Shown: positions 35,661-45,797, counted from the first letter of the stretch. The stretch is 64,000 nt of DNA from an uncultured Bacteroidales bacterium (GCA_903877385.1 CAIRDP010000015.1:20257-84256); one strand, 5' to 3'. Program-made: numbers and translations. Notes: generated by a model not told the origin, from the letters alone.

Positions 35661-36056
35661 ATGTCAATAGAAGTATATTTCTCAGGGCTCAAGAAGGTTA
35701 ATGCAAAGCTCGAAGGATTTACAGTTGAAACAGACCAGCCGGTTCGCTCGGGCGGTGAAGGAAGCGCCCCCACCCCTTTTGCTTTATTCCTCTCATCCCT
35801 GGCTACCTGCGCAGGCATCTACGTTAAAGGGTTCTGCGACCAGCGCGGGCTCCCCACCCAGGATGTCAGCCTCAGCCTTGATTACAGCATAGACCCTGCA
35901 ACAAAGAACGTAGGGAAATTCATTATAAAGATCTACATACCGGCGCATTTTCCCGAGAAATATGACTCGGCGCTTATTCAGTCTGCATCACTTTGTGCTG
36001 TAAAACGCCACCTTAATCCTGCTATTGAAAACGTGATAGAAATAGTCAGGAAATAA
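35661..36056 (+). CDS. OsmC/YhfA-family protein
   Basis: 131 aa from the ATG at 35661. The two family cysteines are present in SLATCAGIYVKGFC and SASLCAVKRHL, and the APTPFALFLSSLATC segment resembles YhfA/OsmC-like proteins. OsmC and Ohr reduce organic hydroperoxides with a paired Cys; members of the YhfA branch are less well understood. It is followed 38 bases later by a methionine-gamma-lyase-like gene. Pairing of a thiol-type reductase with a thiol-releasing enzyme hints at sulfur or redox metabolism, but this is inference. Confidence 0.88.
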   Translation: MSIEVYFSGLKKVNAKLEGFTVETDQPVRSGGEGSAPTPFALFLSSLATCAGIYVKGFCDQRGLPTQDVSLSLDYSIDPATKNVGKFIIKIYIPAHFPEKYDSALIQSASLCAVKRHLNPAIENVIEIVRK

Positions 36057-36094
36057 TTCCAGAATATTCAATTCCCTTATAATCAAATATTTAT

Positions 36095-37276
36095 ATGAAA
36101 AAGAAACATTCCGGATTCAATTCCGCACTTGTACATGGTGAGGGGTTTAAAGATCCCCACGGCAGCGTGATCATGCCTATTTACCAGACCTCGACTTTTG
36201 CTTTTGACAGCGCCGAACACGGAGCCCGCCTTTTTTCGGGTGAGAGCGACGGCTATATTTACACCCGTATTGACAACCCCACTACCCTGGATCTTGAAAA
36301 GACCATTGCCATGCTAGAACACGGGCGCGACGGGATAGCCACATCTTCGGGGATGGCGGCAGTGAATACGGTTTACATGAGTTACCTGGGCGCCGGCAAG
36401 CATATCGTAAGCCATAATGCTGTTTACGGACCGGCCCGCGGGATCATGGAAGGCACTTACGCAAAGTTCGGCGTGGAGTCGACCTATATCGACACCACCG
36501 ACCTGGAGCAGGTCCGTAACGCCATCCGCCCCAATACAAGCCTTATTTACCTTGAATCCCCGGCAAATCCGACCATGGGAATTTCGGATATTCCCGCTAT
36601 CTGCGAGATCGCACACGAGCACAACATCCCGGTATGCGTCGACAATACTTTCTGCAGCCCTTACCTTCAAAATCCCTTGGACCAGGGGGCCGATATCGTT
36701 CTCCATTCACTGACCAAATTCCTCAACGGCCATGCCGATATCGTGGGAGGGATTGTCATTGTTAAAGATCCCGTTGAATACAAAAGGGTACGCACCATGA
36801 TGGTGAACCTGGGTTGCAATATGGACCCCCATCAGGCTTTTCTTACAAGGCGTGGGCTTAAGACACTTGCAATCCGCCTTGACCGTGCGCAGGAAAATGC
36901 GATGAAAGTGGCCGAATATCTTGAGAAACACCCGAAAGTGGCATGGGTGCTTTATCCCGGGCTGAAATCACACCCCCAGTATGAACTTGGCAAGAAAATG
37001 ATGAGGGGCCCTGGGGCCATGATATCCTTTGGCTTGAAAGGCGGTCTTGAAGCCGGCCGAAAAATGATGAACGCCGTTGAATTTTGTGTTCTCGCAGTTT
37101 CCCTGGGAGGCATAGAAACCCTGATCCAGCATCCCGCCTCCATGACCCATTCAAAACTATCCCCTGAAGCAAGAAGACAGGGTGGCATTTCGGATGAACT
37201 GGTCAGGTTCTCGGTTGGTATCGAAGAAGTGGAAGATATCATTGCCGACGTGGAACAGGCTCTGGAGAAAGTTTAG
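36095..37276 (+). CDS. Cys/Met-metabolism PLP lyase, methionine-gamma-lyase-like
   Basis: 393 aa, full length for the transsulfuration family. Diagnostic parts: YIYTRIDNPTT near 52, ATSSGMAAVN, VDNTFCSPYLQNPLDQGADI, and the PLP lysine in HSLTKFLNGHADIVGG (near 210). The closing SLGGIETLIQHPASMTH and SVGIEEVEDI are typical of gamma-lyases. Bona fide methionine gamma-lyases carry a Cys after the active-site Tyr (YGC); here it reads YGPAR, so specificity may differ. Likely reactions: methionine to methanethiol, ammonia and 2-oxobutyrate, or a related C-S cleavage. Transcribed with the OsmC gene. Confidence 0.88.
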   Translation: MKKKHSGFNSALVHGEGFKDPHGSVIMPIYQTSTFAFDSAEHGARLFSGESDGYIYTRIDNPTTLDLEKTIAMLEHGRDGIATSSGMAAVNTVYMSYLGAGKHIVSHNAVYGPARGIMEGTYAKFGVESTYIDTTDLEQVRNAIRPNTSLIYLESPANPTMGISDIPAICEIAHEHNIPVCVDNTFCSPYLQNPLDQGADIVLHSLTKFLNGHADIVGGIVIVKDPVEYKRVRTMMVNLGCNMDPHQAFLTRRGLKTLAIRLDRAQENAMKVAEYLEKHPKVAWVLYPGLKSHPQYELGKKMMRGPGAMISFGLKGGLEAGRKMMNAVEFCVLAVSLGGIETLIQHPASMTHSKLSPEARRQGGISDELVRFSVGIEEVEDIIADVEQALEKV

Positions 37277-37332
37277 GAGATTGCCGGGGGACTGGGGATC
37301 TCCGCGAAGCGCTTTCATCCCGCATTTTTCCA

Positions 37333-37340
37333 TACCTTTG
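37333..37340 (+). promoter_or_regulatory. Predicted -7 element of the patatin gene
   Basis: TACCTTTG, an exact TAnnTTTG, 18 bases before the ATG at 37359; this supports the short start over an in-frame ATG at 37182. Confidence 0.45.
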
Positions 37341-37358
37341 ATCATCCAAATCATCCCG

Positions 37359-39647
37359 ATGTTCAAAAGACTGCTCGTAATCCTTATCAGTGGTTTATTC
37401 TGTTGCGCACCCGTTCATTCCCAGAAAGTTGCCGTCATACTTTCGGGAGGGGCAAGCAAGGGAGGGGCGCATATCGGAGTTCTGAGGGCCCTTGAGGAAC
37501 AGCATATCCCCATCAGTTTTATTGCAGGAACTTCGGTCGGAGCCATTATCGGCGGGCTCTACGCATCGGGTTACACTCCCGATGAGATTGAAAAACTGAT
37601 CAGTTCCGAAGAATTCCAGAGAAACGCCTCGGGCCTGATGTATGACCAATATGTTTATTACTACCGCAGGGAAGAGCCTAATGCAAGCTGGATATCCCTA
37701 GACCTTAATCCGAAAAAGAAACTTACCTCATCCCTGCCTGTAAGCCTTAAATCACCTTTCATGGTCGACTTCCGCTTCATGGAGATCTTTGCGCCTCCGA
37801 ATGCCGCGGCCGAAGGGGATTTCAACAAACTGTTCATTCCATTTCGCTGCGTTGTGGCCGACATCGATTCCTCATCCGCAGTCATTATAAAAAAAGGAGA
37901 CCTTCCAAGCGCCATCAGGGCATCGATGAGCATTCCTTTCGTTTATAATCCCGTTGTGCTGAATAATAAACTCATGTACGACGGCGGCATGTACAACAAC
38001 TTCCCCACCAATGTGGCTGCTGATGATTTCAAGGCGGATGTCATTATCGGAAGCCGCGTGGCTGAACGCTATGACAAGCCTGATCCCGAAGACCCTGTAT
38101 CCCAGCTGCTGGTCATGCTGATGGGAAAACAAAGCTCAAACATCCCCTACCCTAACTCGGTCCTGATCCTTCCGAATGTTCCCAAGGTTGACCTGCTCGA
38201 TTTCAGCCATACCGCTGTACTGGCCGATAGCGGCTATGCAGCGGCCATGAGAAGCATCGCTTCCATACGCAAACTGGTGCACGACACGGTGAACTCCGAA
38301 GACCTGCTCAGACGAAGGAAAGAATTCAGGAGCCGGCAGCCTGCATTGATATTCGATTCCATTATTACCAAGGGGCTTAACAGGGCCCAAAGCACTTATG
38401 TGAAACAAGTGCTCAAACACGGCAAAGAGCTGATCAGCCTGGATGAACTTAGGCCCGGGTATTACCGCTTTATTGATGAAGGGTTTGTGAAGACGATTTA
38501 CCCTGTGGCAAGGTACAATCCCCAAACCGCTCATTACGACCTCATCCTCGACATACACAAGTCGGATAAATTCAGCGCCGATTTCGGCGGTAACCTCTCT
38601 CTTGGAACAGTAAATGAAGCATTTCTCGAAATACGGTACAAATATTTATGGTCCAAAGCATTGCACTTTCTTGCAAACGGGTATTTCGGAAAATTCTATG
38701 CCTCGGCAAAGATCTCGGGCAGGATGGACTTCAATTCAAAATACCCCTGGTACATCAACCTGGATTATACATATAATCATTTTGATTATTTTAAAAATTC
38801 CACCTTCTTTTTTGACGATAAAACCCCCTCTTATATCATTGAAAGAGAGTATTTCGGGAATGCATCCATAGGGATCCCCGTCACTAATGCAGGCAAACTG
38901 GAACTCGGCATGGTTTATGCCTTTACCAATGACAAATACTACCAGTCGAACCAGTTTACACGTTATGACACAGCTGATCAGACCGGGTTTAACTACTTTG
39001 CCCCTTCGGTTTGCTTTGAACTGAACAGCCTGAATAGGAAACAGTACCCGAATGCAGGGGCCAGGCTTTTATTAAGCTTTACCTATGTAAACGGGCATGA
39101 AGATTTCCTACCGGGATCGACCAGCCCTTCCATGAATGAAATTGAGGAGTATCACGACTGGTTTGCGCTAAAGCTGCTCTATGATAATTACTTTAAATCG
39201 CTGGGGCCTGTCAAATTTGGCTTTTACGGGGAGATGGTGGTCTCAAACCAGCAGCTTTTCAGTAATTATGTATCAACTCTTATCCATTCCCCTGCTTTTC
39301 AGCCGATTCCCGAAAGCCAGACCCTTATTTTACCCAACTTCAGGGCCCTCAGTTATGCGGGCGCGGGGCTGAAAGTGCTTGTAAGGGTGTTCAAAAAGAT
39401 TGACTACAGGCTTGAAGGATATCTCTTCCAACCTTACCAGGAGATCTACGAGGACCCTTTAACCCATACTGCCCGGCTTGGACCCGTGATCAGCGACAGG
39501 TCGTGGATGGCTTCCACCTGTTTTGTGTATAACAGCCCGCTCGGACCAATTTCTTTTCGTGTCAATTATTACGATAAAATGCCTAACAGCTTCATTTTCA
39601 ATCTTAACTTCGGGTATATCATATTTAACCGCAAGTCCATGCCTTAA
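37359..39647 (+). CDS. Patatin-like phospholipase fused to outer-membrane barrel
   Basis: 762 aa from the ATG at 37359 (MFKRLLVILISGLFCCAPVH signal peptide). The patatin domain begins at once: oxyanion loop SGGASKGGAHIGVL, nucleophile elbow GTSVG near residue 58 and the catalytic Asp in MYDGGMYNNFP near 208. A linker with a POTRA-like segment (about 330-400) leads into a ~350-residue C-terminal barrel of the D15/surface-antigen type, ending NSFIFNLNFGYIIF. The layout is that of PlpD, a type Vd autotransporter whose lipase is moved through its own barrel. The active site is intact. A relative of such proteins is present in most Bacteroidota. Confidence 0.9.
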   Translation: MFKRLLVILISGLFCCAPVHSQKVAVILSGGASKGGAHIGVLRALEEQHIPISFIAGTSVGAIIGGLYASGYTPDEIEKLISSEEFQRNASGLMYDQYVYYYRREEPNASWISLDLNPKKKLTSSLPVSLKSPFMVDFRFMEIFAPPNAAAEGDFNKLFIPFRCVVADIDSSSAVIIKKGDLPSAIRASMSIPFVYNPVVLNNKLMYDGGMYNNFPTNVAADDFKADVIIGSRVAERYDKPDPEDPVSQLLVMLMGKQSSNIPYPNSVLILPNVPKVDLLDFSHTAVLADSGYAAAMRSIASIRKLVHDTVNSEDLLRRRKEFRSRQPALIFDSIITKGLNRAQSTYVKQVLKHGKELISLDELRPGYYRFIDEGFVKTIYPVARYNPQTAHYDLILDIHKSDKFSADFGGNLSLGTVNEAFLEIRYKYLWSKALHFLANGYFGKFYASAKISGRMDFNSKYPWYINLDYTYNHFDYFKNSTFFFDDKTPSYIIEREYFGNASIGIPVTNAGKLELGMVYAFTNDKYYQSNQFTRYDTADQTGFNYFAPSVCFELNSLNRKQYPNAGARLLLSFTYVNGHEDFLPGSTSPSMNEIEEYHDWFALKLLYDNYFKSLGPVKFGFYGEMVVSNQQLFSNYVSTLIHSPAFQPIPESQTLILPNFRALSYAGAGLKVLVRVFKKIDYRLEGYLFQPYQEIYEDPLTHTARLGPVISDRSWMASTCFVYNSPLGPISFRVNYYDKMPNSFIFNLNFGYIIFNRKSMP

Positions 39648-39690
39648 GCAGGGTTTTCAGTGTTTTTTTATACCCTGTCATTTAATTTAG

Positions 39691-39698
39691 TATCTTTG
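39691..39698 (+). promoter_or_regulatory. Predicted -7 element of the DUF349 gene
   Basis: TATCTTTG, an exact TAnnTTTG. The ATG at 39776 is 77 bases downstream, giving a leader of about 70 bases. Confidence 0.45.
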
Positions 39699-39775
39699 CT
39701 ACCCTTTTGGAAATTATAATAACCGGCTTTGGTCGGACTCTGAACAAAGTATGATTAATTGGACGTTAATTCAGA

Positions 39776-41752
39776 ATGGAAAACACAGAAAACACCCCGA
39801 ATCCCGGGTCAGTAGAAGATACTGTACGGGAGGAGAATTCTTCTGCAGTTAATGCAGAACCTATTGAAAATAGCCCTCTGCCAACTGAGTCAAATCAGAC
39901 AGAACAAGTAACAACCGAAGAATTCCACGCCGAACTGGTTCCACCTCTGGCCGATGACCAGGGAGATCATGAAGACCATGAAGATCATGAAGAAGAGCTC
40001 GCGGCCGAGCATGAAAGCCATGAAGAAAAGGCTGACTATGACCAGAAATCGCGGTCAGAGCTGATCGATATCCTCGAAAAAGTTGTACAGGAAGACGACA
40101 TCAATGCGATCAAAACCACGATCGCACTGATAAAAGTTGCTTTTTTGAAGAAGAAAAAAGAGGAGAGCCTGTTAAAATATGAGGCGGCACTTGGTCAGGA
40201 AGGGGAAACCAAAGAGGAACTTCCTCCCGAACAGGATGAACTGGATGTGAAGTTCAACGAATTTTTCAACGTATATAAGGCAAATAAAGCCAGGTTCGTT
40301 GAAGAACAGGAGAAACTGAAGCACGAAAACCTGAAGAAGAAACTCCTCATCATAGAGGAATTAAAGCAGCTGATCGCTTCGGAAGAGACCCTCAAAAAGA
40401 CCTATGATGAGTTCAAGACCTTGCAGGAACGCTGGAAGAACGTGGGGATGGTTCCCAGGGGAGAGATAAACAACCTTTGGCAGAACTACCATTTCCTGGT
40501 CGAGAAATTCTTCGAAAAAGTAAAAGTCAACAAGGAGCTCAAGGATCTCGACCTTAAAAAAAACCTTGAAGCCAAGATGGCCCTTTGCGAAAAGACCGAA
40601 GAGCTGTTGCTTGAAACTTCCGTTTTGAAATCCTTCAAGAAACTCCAGAAATACCACGAAGAATGGAAGGAAATAGGCCCTGCCCCTGCAGATAAAAAAG
40701 ACGAGATATGGGAAAGGTTCAAGAATGCAACTGATAAGATCAACGAACGCCGCAGGGAACATTATGTGCGTATCGAAGACGAACAGTCGAAGAACCTTGA
40801 AACCAAAACAGCTCTTTGCGAGCAGGGCGAGGACGTTCTTACCTTAAAGAATGAAACGATAAAAGAATGGCAGGACCAGACCAACAAGGTCAATGAACTG
40901 CTTAAGATATGGAAGAGCATTGGTCCTGTGCCCCAGAAAGTAAATGCTGAAATATGGACCCGGTTCAAAACCAGCCTGGATTCATTTTTCTCAGGTAAAA
41001 AAGAATTTTTTGATAAGCTGAAGGATCAGCAGCTGCACAATTACAACCTCAAGGTTGAACTCTGCATGCAGGCTGAATCAATCAAAGGCAATACCGACTG
41101 GAAGAAAACCAGCCAGGAAATGATCCGCCTTCAGGGTGAATGGAAAAAAATCGGGCCCGTTCCCAAGAAGCATTCCGACAAGATATGGAAACGCTTCAGG
41201 GCAGCCTGCGATGAATTTTTCCATGCAAAGTCATCCTACTTCAACAACATCCAGGCTAATGAGGAGGAAAACCTGAATAAGAAGAACGACCTTCTTAAAA
41301 GGCTGAAAGAATATGAATTCAGCGAAGACAAGAACGTCAACCTGGAGATCCTTAAGAACTTCCAGAGGGAGTGGACCGATATCGGGCATATTCCCATCAA
41401 GGATAAGGACAGGCTGCAGAATGAGTACAGGGCCCTGGTGAATGAACACCTCGACCGCCTGAAGATAAGTGAGATTGAGATCTCAACCCTGAATTACCAG
41501 AACAGGATGGACCATCTTAAAAGCGATCCCAATGCCCGCAGGATGATAGGCAGGGAAAAGGAATTGCTCATCAGCAAGATCGGTAAAATGAAGGAAGACG
41601 TGAACCTCTGGGAAAACAATATCGGCTTCCTGGCCAAATCAAAGAATGCTGCCATCCTTAAAGAAGAATTCGAGAAAAAAATAGAAAAGACCAAAAGTGA
41701 GCTTAAGGTTCTTGAAGCCAAGCTTAAGATACTGAAGCAGCAGCAGGTTTAG
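39776..41752 (+). CDS. DUF349-repeat protein
   Basis: 658 aa. An acidic N-terminus (about 1-85, with DHEDHEDHEEE) precedes a helical body containing five DUF349 repeats. Each carries a W..(I/V)G.(V/A/I)P signature: RWKNVGMVP, EWKEIGPAP, IWKSIGPVP, EWKKIGPVP and EWTDIGHIP. No signal peptide or membrane helix is seen, so it is cytoplasmic and probably a long coiled-coil rod. DUF349 proteins are universal in Bacteroidota but their biochemical role is not established. Chorismate synthase begins 44 bases later and may be co-transcribed. Confidence 0.9.
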   Translation: MENTENTPNPGSVEDTVREENSSAVNAEPIENSPLPTESNQTEQVTTEEFHAELVPPLADDQGDHEDHEDHEEELAAEHESHEEKADYDQKSRSELIDILEKVVQEDDINAIKTTIALIKVAFLKKKKEESLLKYEAALGQEGETKEELPPEQDELDVKFNEFFNVYKANKARFVEEQEKLKHENLKKKLLIIEELKQLIASEETLKKTYDEFKTLQERWKNVGMVPRGEINNLWQNYHFLVEKFFEKVKVNKELKDLDLKKNLEAKMALCEKTEELLLETSVLKSFKKLQKYHEEWKEIGPAPADKKDEIWERFKNATDKINERRREHYVRIEDEQSKNLETKTALCEQGEDVLTLKNETIKEWQDQTNKVNELLKIWKSIGPVPQKVNAEIWTRFKTSLDSFFSGKKEFFDKLKDQQLHNYNLKVELCMQAESIKGNTDWKKTSQEMIRLQGEWKKIGPVPKKHSDKIWKRFRAACDEFFHAKSSYFNNIQANEEENLNKKNDLLKRLKEYEFSEDKNVNLEILKNFQREWTDIGHIPIKDKDRLQNEYRALVNEHLDRLKISEIEISTLNYQNRMDHLKSDPNARRMIGREKELLISKIGKMKEDVNLWENNIGFLAKSKNAAILKEEFEKKIEKTKSELKVLEAKLKILKQQQV

Positions 41753-41796
41753 GCTGTTCCCTTGCCGGCTTTGGCTGTGATGTTTAAACCGGTTTT

Positions 41797-42813
41797 ATGG
41801 CAGGAAATTCATTTGGAAAGATCCTCGTGCTGACCACTTTCGGGGAATCGCACGGAGTCCTCACAGGAGGCATACTCGACGGGTTCCCATCCAATTTCCC
41901 AATCGACCATCATTTCATACAGACTGAGCTGAACCGCAGGGCTCCCGGTTTTGGTGACTTCTCCTCCCAGCGTAAGGAAGAAGACCTTATAGAGTTGATT
42001 TCGGGTATTTTTGAAGGTAAGACTACCGGGGCTCCTATCGCATTCATCATTCCCAACAAGGATCACCGTTCAGAAGATTATACCCATGTAAAGGAAATTT
42101 ACCGTCCTTCCCATGCCGATTATACCTGGGAAAAGAAATACGGTCACCGTGATTACCGCGGAGGCGGGAGGATTTCGGCCCGGGAAACAGCCGCCAGGGT
42201 TGCCGGCGGTGCTTTTGCTAAACTTTTTTTACGTTCAAAAGGCATAGGAGTGCATGCAGTGGTTTGTGAAATCGGGGGATTTACCTTGCCAGGGGAAGAG
42301 CAGCAGGCGTTTGAATACCTTGATACCCTGAAAGAAGCAGGCGATACTGCCGGGGGCATCATCAGCTGCACAATCAGCGGTTTGCCGGTTGGCCTGGGGG
42401 AACCTGTTTTTGACAAGCTTCAGTCGGACCTGGCAAAAGCGATGCTGAGCATCAATGCGGTAAAAGGATTTGAATATGGCTCGGGGTTTGCTTCTGCCAG
42501 GATGAAAGGCTCGGAACATAACGACGCTTTTATTGCCGGAGCCGATAGCGAAAACCTGCAAACAAGGACCAATTTTTCGGGCGGCATACAGGGCGGCATT
42601 TCCAACGGGATGCCTGTGTTTTTCAGGGTCGCCTTCAAACCTGTCTCATCCATCAAACAGTCCCAGGAAACGGTAAACAAACTTGGACAGCCGGTGCAGT
42701 TCACCGGCAGCGGGAGGCATGATGTTTGCGTGGTTCCCCGCGCTGTTCCCATCGTAGAAGCCATGGCAGCGCTGGTGATTGCCGATCACCTGGTGATGAC
42801 GGCAGGAGTATAG
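41797..42813 (+). CDS. aroC: Chorismate synthase
   Basis: 338 aa. Family motifs are all present: [16 protein letters not shown] near the N-terminus, [30 protein letters not shown], the FMN-binding [16 protein letters not shown], and the C-terminal [20 protein letters not shown]. The enzyme converts 5-enolpyruvylshikimate-3-phosphate to chorismate using reduced FMN. No other shikimate gene is in the window. The reduced-FMN need is a loose link to the rib operon elsewhere in the window. It is convergent with the agmatine pathway genes, 16 bases apart. Confidence 0.97.
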   Translation: MAGNSFGKILVLTTFGESHGVLTGGILDGFPSNFPIDHHFIQTELNRRAPGFGDFSSQRKEEDLIELISGIFEGKTTGAPIAFIIPNKDHRSEDYTHVKEIYRPSHADYTWEKKYGHRDYRGGGRISARETAARVAGGAFAKLFLRSKGIGVHAVVCEIGGFTLPGEEQQAFEYLDTLKEAGDTAGGIISCTISGLPVGLGEPVFDKLQSDLAKAMLSINAVKGFEYGSGFASARMKGSEHNDAFIAGADSENLQTRTNFSGGIQGGISNGMPVFFRVAFKPVSSIKQSQETVNKLGQPVQFTGSGRHDVCVVPRAVPIVEAMAALVIADHLVMTAGV

Positions 42814-42829
42814 CTGCAGTGTCCTGGTA

Positions 42830-43885
42830 TCAGGCAGGTTCCTGCTGGCTCAGGCAATGCCATGATCCCAGCCCCCAGATGATCTCAACTGAATCTATAC
42901 CCACAACTTTACGTCCCGGGAAACACTGTTCGAGTATCCGTATGGCCTGCTCATCCTGTTTGCAGCGGTACAGCGGGACTATCACCGCATTATTCGAAAT
43001 ATAAAAGTTGGCATAGGAAGCGGGAAGCCGCTGGTCTTCGAAAATTACAGGCTCGGGCATGGGCAGCTCCACAACATCCAGCTGCTTCCCGTTAAGTAGC
43101 CGGAAGGATTTCAGCTTTTTAAGGTTTGTATTAAGTATGGAATGATTTGAATCCAGGAGGTTCGGTTCCACCATGGTGACCACACCATCGGGCTTGAAGA
43201 ACCTGGTAATGTCGTCAATATGTCCGTTGGTATCGTCCCCCTCTATGCCATCCTCCAGCCATAAAACCTGGCTCACACCATAAAAATTCTGAAGGTATTC
43301 CTCGATCTCATGCTGCAGCAGGCCGGGGTTACGGTTTTCGTGGAGCAGGCAGGCGGTCGTGGTGAGAAGCGTGCCTTCGCCGTTGAAATCCACTGCCCCG
43401 CCTTCCATTACGATGCCGGGATAATACACCGGCAGGTCCAGGAATTTCCCTGCAAGTCCGGGTATCTGTTCATCCAGTTCGTGAGGGTATTTGTCGCCCC
43501 AGGCATTGTATTTCCAGCTCACTATAACTTTTGGCCGGCCGGCTTGTGGATTAAGCAGGAATGCCGGTCCGTGGTCGCGGCACCAGGCGTCGTTCGTGGG
43601 ATGGACCAAAAGGTCAACCTGCCCCATATCCACCCCAAAAGCCAATAGGTTTCTCATTACCTCTTCCTTTAAACCTTCATCCCTCACGCTGATGCAAACC
43701 CTTTCACCTTTGGAAATCTCCCTGATGAAAGCATTGTAATAACTGAAGATATTCTCAAGAGTACCCGGCCAGGAATAGGAATTACTATGGGGATAACTCA
43801 GCCAGGTAGCCCTGTGGGAATGCCATTCGGCAGGAAAGCTGTACCCAAGGTCTTTGGGAGTGGGGTGAACAATACCGTTTGTCAT
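42830..43885 (-). CDS. aguA: Agmatine deiminase
   Basis: 351 aa. Belongs to the Porphyromonas-type peptidylarginine deiminase superfamily: WLSYPHSNSYSWPG near the start, TNDAWCRDHGPAFLL, the catalytic acidic segment EGDDTNGHIDDITRF and the nucleophile Cys in GSWHCLSQQ at the C-terminus. It hydrolyses agmatine to N-carbamoylputrescine and ammonia. The next enzyme, AguB, is encoded 15 bases upstream on the same strand, so agmatine rather than peptidyl-arginine is the likely substrate. The protein has no signal peptide and acts in the cytoplasm. Confidence 0.95.
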   Translation of the reverse strand: MTNGIVHPTPKDLGYSFPAEWHSHRATWLSYPHSNSYSWPGTLENIFSYYNAFIREISKGERVCISVRDEGLKEEVMRNLLAFGVDMGQVDLLVHPTNDAWCRDHGPAFLLNPQAGRPKVIVSWKYNAWGDKYPHELDEQIPGLAGKFLDLPVYYPGIVMEGGAVDFNGEGTLLTTTACLLHENRNPGLLQHEIEEYLQNFYGVSQVLWLEDGIEGDDTNGHIDDITRFFKPDGVVTMVEPNLLDSNHSILNTNLKKLKSFRLLNGKQLDVVELPMPEPVIFEDQRLPASYANFYISNNAVIVPLYRCKQDEQAIRILEQCFPGRKVVGIDSVEIIWGLGSWHCLSQQEPA

Positions 43886-43900
43886 GGAAAGAAAGATTTG

Positions 43901-44797
43901 TTAAATCAGGTCGTAGGCATCATCAATGAAACGGTTCATCACAGGCCTGTAGCTGTCGATACGCCTGTCGCGCAGGAAGGGCCAGTGAACCCTTATCTCA
44001 TCAATCACACCCAGTTTAAGTTCTTCAACATGAACTTCCTCCTTATCATGGGAGGCCTGGAATATGAGGTCGCCAAAGGGAGAGGAAACAAAAGAGCCGC
44101 CCCAGAAATTCATGCTGCCTTCGGTTCCCGTACGATTGACCGAAACGATATAAACCCCGTTGGCAACTGCATGCCCCTTTTGCACTGTTTGCCATGCCTG
44201 GTACTGCTGGCGGTTTGTTTCGGCATCCTGGTTTAAGGCCCAGCCGATTGCAGTGGGATAGAATATGATTTCGGCACCTTTGAGCGCTACGATACGGGCT
44301 GCTTCGGGGTACCACTGATCCCAGCAAATGAGAGCCCCGATACGGCCGTGCTTTGTCTTGAACACCTGGTAGCCTCCGTCGCCGGGAGTGAAGTAAAATT
44401 TTTCGTAATAACCAGGATCGTCGGGAATATGATGTTTGCGGTATTTGCCCAGGTATTTTCCGTCGGCATCCAGAACAGCCACCGTATTATGGTAAATGCC
44501 GCGGGCGCGTTTCTCGAAAAGGGAGGCGATCAGAACGACCTTGAGTTCGGCAGCCAGTTCCTGGAAGGTTGCCGTCGTGGGACCCGGAACCGACTCGGCC
44601 AGGGTGAAACAGTCATAATTCTCTTCCCAGCAGAAATACTTTGATAAGAATAATTCCTGGAGGCAGATGATCTGAGCCCCTTTAGCAGCGGCTTTCCTGA
44701 TCAGGGCGACCGATTTTTCAAGGTTTGCAGCCTTGTCGGCCTCACAGCTCATCTGGATCAAACCAACCGATACATTTTTCCCCGACATCCGAAGCAA
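43901..44797 (-). CDS. aguB: N-carbamoylputrescine amidase
   Basis: 298 aa; an ATG at 44788 is an equally good start. It is a nitrilase-superfamily amidase with the Glu-Lys-Cys triad visible in LQELFLSKYFCWEE, YRKHHIPDDPGYYEKFYF and ALICWDQWYPEAAR. The extended DDPGYYEKFYF segment is typical of AguB. It releases putrescine, CO2 and ammonia from N-carbamoylputrescine. With AguA it forms the arginine-decarboxylase branch of polyamine synthesis; arginine decarboxylase itself is not in the window. The start is 3 bases after the stop of a T9SS cargo gene, with which it may be co-transcribed. Confidence 0.95.
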   Translation of the reverse strand: MLRMSGKNVSVGLIQMSCEADKAANLEKSVALIRKAAAKGAQIICLQELFLSKYFCWEENYDCFTLAESVPGPTTATFQELAAELKVVLIASLFEKRARGIYHNTVAVLDADGKYLGKYRKHHIPDDPGYYEKFYFTPGDGGYQVFKTKHGRIGALICWDQWYPEAARIVALKGAEIIFYPTAIGWALNQDAETNRQQYQAWQTVQKGHAVANGVYIVSVNRTGTEGSMNFWGGSFVSSPFGDLIFQASHDKEEVHVEELKLGVIDEIRVHWPFLRDRRIDSYRPVMNRFIDDAYDLI

Positions 44798-44800
44798 TTA

Positions 44801-45742
44801 TTATCTGTTAAAACCAAGCAGGAACTTCTTTGTAAATGTTTTCCCGTTATGCTGAACCGCCAGGATGTACACTCCCTCACTTAAGCCGTTACAGGGTATC
44901 ACCATGCGGCCGTTTGCCATAGAAACCGGGCCCTGGGCATAAACCTCCTGCCCGCTTATATTATATAATCGTGAAACAACATCCTGGGCCGACGGGAACT
45001 CGCAGAAAACGATCAGGCGGCTGGTCTCCTTATCCTGGTAAACCGAGATCCCCGCCGAAGCGTCCTTTTCGTCAAAGCCTACAGTGTAATCCAGGTACAG
45101 GTCATCCACATACAGGGTTGAATTGGGATGCATATTTGTTTGAGCACTGGATAAAGCCACTATATTCATGGTATCGGGCGTAAGTATGGTATCATATATG
45201 ATGAAGGTTGAAAAATGGGTCCAGTCGTTTACTGTTGCAGTAGTGCTGAAATAAGCACCAGCAAGGGTATCCCTTTTCCCGCTTACGGTTTTATATAAAA
45301 GAATGCCGATGGCGCAGGAATCACCGCCCACGGGCTGGTATTTGTAATACCCCATAAGATGGGTCGGACGATCATTGATGGGCGCGCCTCCTGTCACATA
45401 ATAGGTCTGGTTTGAAATGTCCACATGCAGCTTTCCCAGTGTGATAAAGCCCGGGCAGTCGAACGAAGCTCCCGGTATGGCAATGTTCTTGGTTACCAGT
45501 TTGGCCGAATAGGTGCCGGTGTAAAAGTCGGTGGACCTGAAGACTACATCCTGCCCGAAAATGGGTATGGTCATGAGTACCGAATCAGGTGAATCCCAGT
45601 ACGTAGGGTTACTGTAATTGGAATGAACCACCCAGGATTCAAAATCCCCGTTGGGGATTGGGGTTTGTGCGCTTACAAGGCACGACGCCATTGAAGCAAT
45701 CACTAAAACCATGATGAAAATATGGAATTTCAGGTTTTTCAT
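44801..45742 (-). CDS. Secreted PCMD-type protein, T9SS cargo
   Basis: 313 aa. Signal peptide cleaved near CLVSAQ. The mature part starts IPNGDFESWVVHSNYSNPTY, the opening of PCMD (putative carbohydrate metabolism) and related jelly-roll domains, and includes the strand LYVDDLYLDYTVG. The final ~75 residues form a type A T9SS sorting domain (RLYNISGQEVYAQ, GVYILAVQHNGKTFTKKFLL). It is likely a surface beta-sandwich binding sugar or polymer. Its stop is 3 bases from aguB, an odd partner; either the spacing is chance or polyamine genes are read through from it. Confidence 0.83.
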   Translation of the reverse strand: MKNLKFHIFIMVLVIASMASCLVSAQTPIPNGDFESWVVHSNYSNPTYWDSPDSVLMTIPIFGQDVVFRSTDFYTGTYSAKLVTKNIAIPGASFDCPGFITLGKLHVDISNQTYYVTGGAPINDRPTHLMGYYKYQPVGGDSCAIGILLYKTVSGKRDTLAGAYFSTTATVNDWTHFSTFIIYDTILTPDTMNIVALSSAQTNMHPNSTLYVDDLYLDYTVGFDEKDASAGISVYQDKETSRLIVFCEFPSAQDVVSRLYNISGQEVYAQGPVSMANGRMVIPCNGLSEGVYILAVQHNGKTFTKKFLLGFNR

Positions 45743-45797
45743 GGGATCAATTTAGACAAATTGGTGTTTTAAGACGTAAAATTAGCACAAAACACTC

